A DNA stretch of 41,645 bases from Acinetobacter sp. BY419 (lineage in GTDB: Bacteria; Pseudomonadota; Gammaproteobacteria; Pseudomonadales; Moraxellaceae), in the NCBI RefSeq assembly GCF_019038395.1, contig NZ_JAGFXZ010000029.1, positions 1 to 41,645 of the forward strand, written 5' to 3'. The position numbers and the translations under genes are program-made. How positions within the stretch are numbered: the stretch's first letter is position 1; each line of letters begins with the position of its first letter. The notes below the pieces were generated by a model, which searched no databases, was not told the DNA's origin, and saw only the letters and a list, made by a program, of their open reading frames with translations. Below, piece after piece: positions 38,607-41,645 of the stretch.

Positions 38607-39296
38607 ATGCGCGCAAAAATACTCACCACACTATTATTCAGTTTTGGACTCAGTACACTCAGTCATGCAGATTTAATCGGGGTAAAAGCTGATTTAAGTT
38701 ACTGGAATTTTGATGGTTATAGTCAAGATAGCAGCTTCAAGCATGACCTGGATCGACAAGGCACGGCGCAGCTGTCTGTGGCCTTTGAACATCCGCTACC
38801 ACTTTTACCGAATGCCAAAATTAAATACGTCAATCTGGACAGCAATAGCGAACAGCGTTCTCCTGCCAATGCCTCAGATATCGAGCTGAAGAATATTGAC
38901 TATATTCTGTATTACGAATTACTGGATACCATTGTGCATGCGGATGTAGGCCTAGGTTTAAGCAGTCTGGATGGTACGGTGAAAAACCTGAATGCCGCTA
39001 CTTTTAGCCAATACGACCTGGATGAATATAGTCCGCTGCTCTATGCAACAGCAGGTGTGAAATTGCCATTTACCGGTATGAGTGCCAAAGCGGAAGCCAT
39101 TTACAGTCACGGCAGCGATAGCAAAAAAACCGATGTACAAGCCGAACTACAATACGACTTTATTGATAATCTGCTGGTCGATGTCGGTGCCAAAGTCGGT
39201 TATCGCATTATGCAGGTAGATTTTGAACAGAATCAACATCCTGATTTACAGCTGGAATTTAAAGGTCCCTATATCGGCCTCGATATCCATTTTTAA
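38607..39296 (+). CDS. Outer-membrane beta-barrel protein (TIGR04219-type)
   Basis: A 229-residue protein with a signal peptide ending SHA near residue 21. Amphipathic beta strands alternate throughout (GVKADLSYWNFDGY, ILYYELLDTIVHADVGLGL, LLYATAGVKLPF), and the protein ends in aromatic phenylalanine (GLDIHF), the C-terminal signal for outer-membrane assembly. This fits the TIGR04219 barrel family as I recall it; function unknown. No terminator lies directly after the stop, so transcription could run into the RNA region downstream. Confidence 0.8.
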   Translation: MRAKILTTLLFSFGLSTLSHADLIGVKADLSYWNFDGYSQDSSFKHDLDRQGTAQLSVAFEHPLPLLPNAKIKYVNLDSNSEQRSPANASDIELKNIDYILYYELLDTIVHADVGLGLSSLDGTVKNLNAATFSQYDLDEYSPLLYATAGVKLPFTGMSAKAEAIYSHGSDSKKTDVQAELQYDFIDNLLVDVGAKVGYRIMQVDFEQNQHPDLQLEFKGPYIGLDIHF

Positions 39297-39342
39297 AGGA
39301 ATATCCTGACCAGGTTTATACAGCTCAATTTCTCTGCTCCCA

Positions 39343-39360
39343 TGTAAGCCAAAACGTACA
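39343..39360 (+). promoter_or_regulatory. Candidate GacA upstream activating sequence
   Basis: TGTAAG-CCAAAA-CGTACA matches the GacA box TGTAAG-N6-CTTACA at 11 of 12 defined positions with exact spacing. It lies some 60 bp upstream of the presumed start of the CAGGA-rich RNA below. Confidence 0.6.
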
Positions 39361-39411
39361 GTGATAAACGCTATCTGCTGCTAGTGCGAAACATGGTTGT
39401 GTATTACTTTA

Positions 39412-39548
39412 GAGACATACAGAGCAGGATGCGCCGAAGACCTAACAACAAGAAGAACATCGCAACACCAGGATGTGAGGTACGACAGGAGTCATACCTA
39501 AATCACGAGATACGAAAAAGCCCCGACAGGATGTTGGGGCTTTTTTTC
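39412..39548 (+). ncRNA. Candidate CsrA/RsmA-sequestering small RNA (CsrB/RsmZ-like)
   Basis: About 135 nt of apparently non-coding sequence containing exactly four GGA triplets, all within CAGGA. They are CAGGATG at 39425-39431, 39469-39475 and 39527-39533, and CAGGAGT at 39486-39492. The third forms an AGGA tetraloop on a 9-bp stem with one mismatch (39478-39499). The fourth is the GGA triloop of the terminator hairpin (stem 39519-39528/39532-39541), followed by a T-run. The second may cap a short CAC/GTG stem. Size, motif repetition and loop placement match RsmX/Y/Z and CsrB-type RNAs that titrate CsrA. A weak -10 (TATTAC, 39402-39407) and an upstream GacA-type box support a transcript starting near 39413. 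The 5' end is approximate and no expression data exist here. Confidence 0.6.
39519..39548 (+). terminator. Rho-independent terminator of the candidate small RNA
   Basis: A 10-bp stem (AGCCCCGACA/TGTTGGGGCT, one G-T pair) capped by a GGA triloop and followed by seven T's. It lies 220 bp past the outer-membrane gene stop. Confidence 0.88.
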
Positions 39549-39676
39549 TGCGTATTCCTTTTAATATACATTGCTTTATTTATCATTGCTTAACAGTTCC
39601 GAGTTAAAACTCCAACATTGTAAAAATCTGCTTGTTGTTAAGCTAAAAATCCTCACATTTTTTGGGAACAGCAATC

Positions 39677-40228
39677 ATGGTAAAAAAGGTCCTCTTTATT
39701 ACATCCAATCAAGGCGTTGAACATGATGAACTGACTGAGCCTTTAAATTTTCTAAAGTCCAAAGGTTTTGAAGTGATTCATGCTGCAGAAAAAAATGAAG
39801 ATGTAGCCACTGTCAAAGGTGATACCAAAGCTGCTACCCAATATACGCCGGATACCAGTTTCGACCATGTCGATTTGAATGATTATGATTTGTTGGTGAT
39901 TCCAGGCGGTACAGTCAACGCAGATACTCTAAGAATCAATCAGGATGCGCAGAAAATCATTCAGCATTTTGCCGACAATCACAAACCGATTGCCGCGATC
40001 TGTCATGGGCCATGGGCCTTAATTGATGCAGATCGAATTAAAGACAAGAATCTGACCTCATATAAGAGTATCAAGCTGGATCTGGAAAATGCTGGCGCGA
40101 AATGGGTCGATGAAGAAGTTCATCGTTGCAATACCGGCGACTGGGTACTGATTACTTCACGTAATCCGGATGATATTCCTGCCTTTAATGAAGCCATTTT
40201 GAAAGAACTTGAAGATGAAGCTGCTTAA
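39677..40228 (+). CDS. DJ-1/PfpI family protein (class I glutamine amidotransferase-like)
   Basis: Cytosolic 183-residue protein of the DJ-1/PfpI superfamily. The nucleophile elbow AAICHGPWAL puts the reactive Cys at residue 109, followed by His110, as in PfpI/YhbO-type proteins linked to general stress and glyoxal or deglycase-like chemistry. The ATG at 39677 (MVKKVLFITS) has GGGA 9 nt upstream; a TTG at 39662 would only add five residues. Followed by a strong terminator. Confidence 0.88.
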   Translation: MVKKVLFITSNQGVEHDELTEPLNFLKSKGFEVIHAAEKNEDVATVKGDTKAATQYTPDTSFDHVDLNDYDLLVIPGGTVNADTLRINQDAQKIIQHFADNHKPIAAICHGPWALIDADRIKDKNLTSYKSIKLDLENAGAKWVDEEVHRCNTGDWVLITSRNPDDIPAFNEAILKELEDEAA

Positions 40229-40239
40229 GCTCCTACAAT

Positions 40240-40273
40240 AAAAAAAGAACCTCACGATTGAGGTTCTTTTTTT
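40240..40273. terminator. Bidirectional terminator between DJ-1/PfpI and ankyrin genes
   Basis: Nine-base stem AGAACCTCA/TGAGGTTCT with CGAT loop (40246-40267), A-run before and T-run after, between convergent genes. Confidence 0.88.
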
Positions 40274-40277
40274 ATAT

Positions 40278-40601
40278 TTAGATACCACCGGCCAGGCTTT
40301 TCAGATAAATCACGACTTCTTTATTGCCTGCCATTTCGGCAAGTTCTAAAGCAGTATTTGGACTGCGATGGGCAATATCCGCGCCCTTGCTGACCAAAAG
40401 TTTGACCACATCTAAATGATCATTTTCAGCAGCGGCCTGTAGGGCACTATAGCCTTCTTCATCGGCTGAGTTGACGTCCAGACCTTCTTGTAAAGCCTGC
40501 TCGACCTGTTCGACATCGCCTAAAGAAGCCCAGTACACCAGTTCAGGAAGATGCAGTTCGTCATCATCTTCAGGGATTGGGGAGAATGAGTTAAGTTTCA
40601 T
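40278..40601 (-). CDS. Small ankyrin-repeat protein
   Basis: A 107-residue soluble protein with about three ankyrin repeats (LVYWASLGDVEQVEQALQEG, GYSALQAAAENDHLDVVKLL and TALELAEMAGNKEVVIYLKS). Ankyrin repeats mediate protein binding; the partner is unknown. It is followed by the shared terminator. Confidence 0.85.
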   Translation of the reverse strand: MKLNSFSPIPEDDDELHLPELVYWASLGDVEQVEQALQEGLDVNSADEEGYSALQAAAENDHLDVVKLLVSKGADIAHRSPNTALELAEMAGNKEVVIYLKSLAGGI

Positions 40602-40636
40602 AATATTATGCTCAATCTAAATTACCTGAGCTCTTA

Positions 40637-41491
40637 CTATACATCACTTCTTTGTAAAGACTCTTTCTCAAATTTTAATGCTTCTTTATTTGAACCTAAA
40701 TATCTACTAATCCCATCCAGAGCAAAAAAACCACCTATCGGTTTTTCATGATGTCCAATGATTAAACCACCAAAACAATTTATAGCACTACAACCTTTAA
40801 TAATCGTACTATTATTAGCTATCAAAATATTAGTAGGGCGGACTAAAATTTCCACTCCATTACGAAGGAATCTTCCTCTTTTAAATATCACTTTATTAGG
40901 AGGGCAAAACTCTATTTCTATCAAAATTTTTCGATGATTTTCCCGTACAGTAAGAGTAGTACCAACTAATTGGATATCCCAAGCAACGGGTTTGAAAATT
41001 AATTGGTTATTTTTAATATGAAGAACTGGCGAATTGTACTCATTAAAAATTATTAGATTTAGTAAAAAATGCCCATCAGCTAATATCAATCCAATTAACG
41101 GTGTTCCATCTACACTAATAGGCACCATTGCTGTGCCGTATCCTTGGTCCACACAACTAAAAGTATTTCCACCTATTTCGACAATTGCCTCTTCACCGGA
41201 GAAATGCAATAGATAAGGTTTAGATACTCCTTCACGTAAATTAAAAGGCTCTTTATTAGCTTTTCTTACAACTTCTTTTGGTAATAATCCATTAGTTTTC
41301 TCACGATGATGCTGATCACATAATAAAGTTATTTCATCAGCAACGTGACGTTTAACTAGAGCCCATTCTTCCATATGCTCATATTCATATAAGGGCATTC
41401 CACAGATAACACATCCAAACCCGCATCTTTGTCTAACTTCTCTTTGGATAGGCAACGGAATATTTCTACTATTTAGTTGTTCTTCATTCAT
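40637..41491 (-). CDS. HNH endonuclease-domain protein with unassigned beta-rich C-terminal half
   Basis: A 284-residue protein starting at ATG 41491 (an in-frame TTG at 41503 adds four residues); no strong ribosome site. Residues about 15-75 form an HNH/treble-clef nuclease: C27-x2-C30 (CVIC), YEHMEEW with His39, and LLCDQHHREKTNG, supplying C58, H61 and H62. Residues about 95-260 are beta-rich with no motif I know, including ILIANNSTIIKGCSAINCFG, which looks like stacked strands. The gene is AT-rich, 35 bp upstream of the ankyrin gene and adjacent to a transposase, so it is probably accessory. DNA degradation or defence is possible but unproven. Confidence 0.7.
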   Translation of the reverse strand: MNEEQLNSRNIPLPIQREVRQRCGFGCVICGMPLYEYEHMEEWALVKRHVADEITLLCDQHHREKTNGLLPKEVVRKANKEPFNLREGVSKPYLLHFSGEEAIVEIGGNTFSCVDQGYGTAMVPISVDGTPLIGLILADGHFLLNLIIFNEYNSPVLHIKNNQLIFKPVAWDIQLVGTTLTVRENHRKILIEIEFCPPNKVIFKRGRFLRNGVEILVRPTNILIANNSTIIKGCSAINCFGGLIIGHHEKPIGGFFALDGISRYLGSNKEALKFEKESLQRSDV

Positions 41492-41539
41492 AGTAATTTT
41501 CAAATATAAATTTTTTACATATTAGACTTCTTTCATAAA

Positions 41540-41645
41540 TCATTTTTTACTCAGTTCCAGGTTATAGATACCAGCAATTAAATTGAATCTCAAACCGAGT
41601 CTTTTGCCTCTATTTCGATAACGCTCAGCAAGGATCTTGAACGTT
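41540..41645 (-). CDS. IS5-family transposase, C-terminal fragment cut by window edge
   Basis: On the minus strand an open frame enters from the right edge and ends at TGA (41540-41542). The peptide includes ILAERYRNRGKRLGLRFNLI and GIYNLEL, the conserved C-terminal end of IS5-type (IS1031-like) DDE transposases common in Acinetobacter. The outer end of the element is probably near 41522-41525 (TTA then GACTTCTTTC), close to the HNH gene start at 41491. The other end is outside the window. Confidence 0.8.
   Translation of the reverse strand, partial: TFKILAERYRNRGKRLGLRFNLIAGIYNLELSKK

Noticed and set aside
39384..39593. A 69-codon open frame across the CAGGA-rich region
   Set aside because: It runs through the strong terminator hairpin, has no ribosome site, and the pattern of repeated CAGGATG in hairpin loops explains the region better as RNA.

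Overview
The window is chromosomal DNA of a gammaproteobacterium, almost certainly an Acinetobacter outside the A. baumannii core group. The evidence is an Acinetobacter-type wza/wzc/fkpA capsule-export block, an IS5-type transposase tail, fmt-rsmB, dapB near dnaJ, and a MetS-type transporter small subunit, all in moderate-GC housekeeping genes broken by AT-rich accessory patches. No tRNA, rRNA, CRISPR array or prophage was seen.

Layout. 1-4270: a transposase tail, an AT-rich gap, then the export genes wza and wzc; between them wzb survives only as a frameshifted relic. 4397-5840: two tandem FKBP-type prolyl isomerases. 6004-10895: dienelactone hydrolase-like protein, HIT protein, mutY, an M23 lipoprotein, a small unknown gene, tag and ahr (largely one co-directional run with base-excision repair genes). 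10943-12466 (minus): START-domain protein and dapB. 12527-14218: an AT-rich insert between dapB and dnaJ carrying a start-less coding relic and a glycosyltransferase with a probable N-terminal beta-trefoil. 14256-15856 (minus): dnaJ and a small membrane protein. 15998-21001: an RND efflux pair (minus) divergent from a TetR regulator, with a 30-bp operator-like palindrome between them. 21141-25417: ppc and a RutG-like permease. 25539-31195 (minus): chorismate mutase-like gene overlapping a tandem DsbA-like gene, then two different dihydroxy-acid dehydratases separated by a hairpin-rich repeat. 31603-33869: fmt-rsmB. 33940-38472 (minus): zupT, a 36-residue transporter subunit with its NSS transporter, and an aldehyde dehydrogenase. 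38607-41645: an outer-membrane barrel, a candidate regulatory RNA, a DJ-1/PfpI protein, an ankyrin protein, an HNH endonuclease and an IS5-type transposase tail.

The most interesting element is the apparently non-coding stretch at about 39343-39548. It contains a near-perfect GacA upstream activating sequence (TGTAAG-N6-CGTACA) followed by roughly 135 nt holding four CAGGA motifs. One sits in a stem-loop tetraloop and one forms the GGA triloop of a strong Rho-independent terminator. That is the architecture of CsrA/RsmA-sequestering RNAs (CsrB, RsmX/Y/Z). I propose it as a GacA-controlled, CsrA-titrating small RNA; this comes from sequence reading only.

Other points of interest are the decay of the phosphatase wzb beside an intact tyrosine kinase wzc, the trefoil-glycosyltransferase fusion, the 86-codon open relic beside it, the paired DHADs, and an HNH protein with an unassigned beta-rich C-terminal half.
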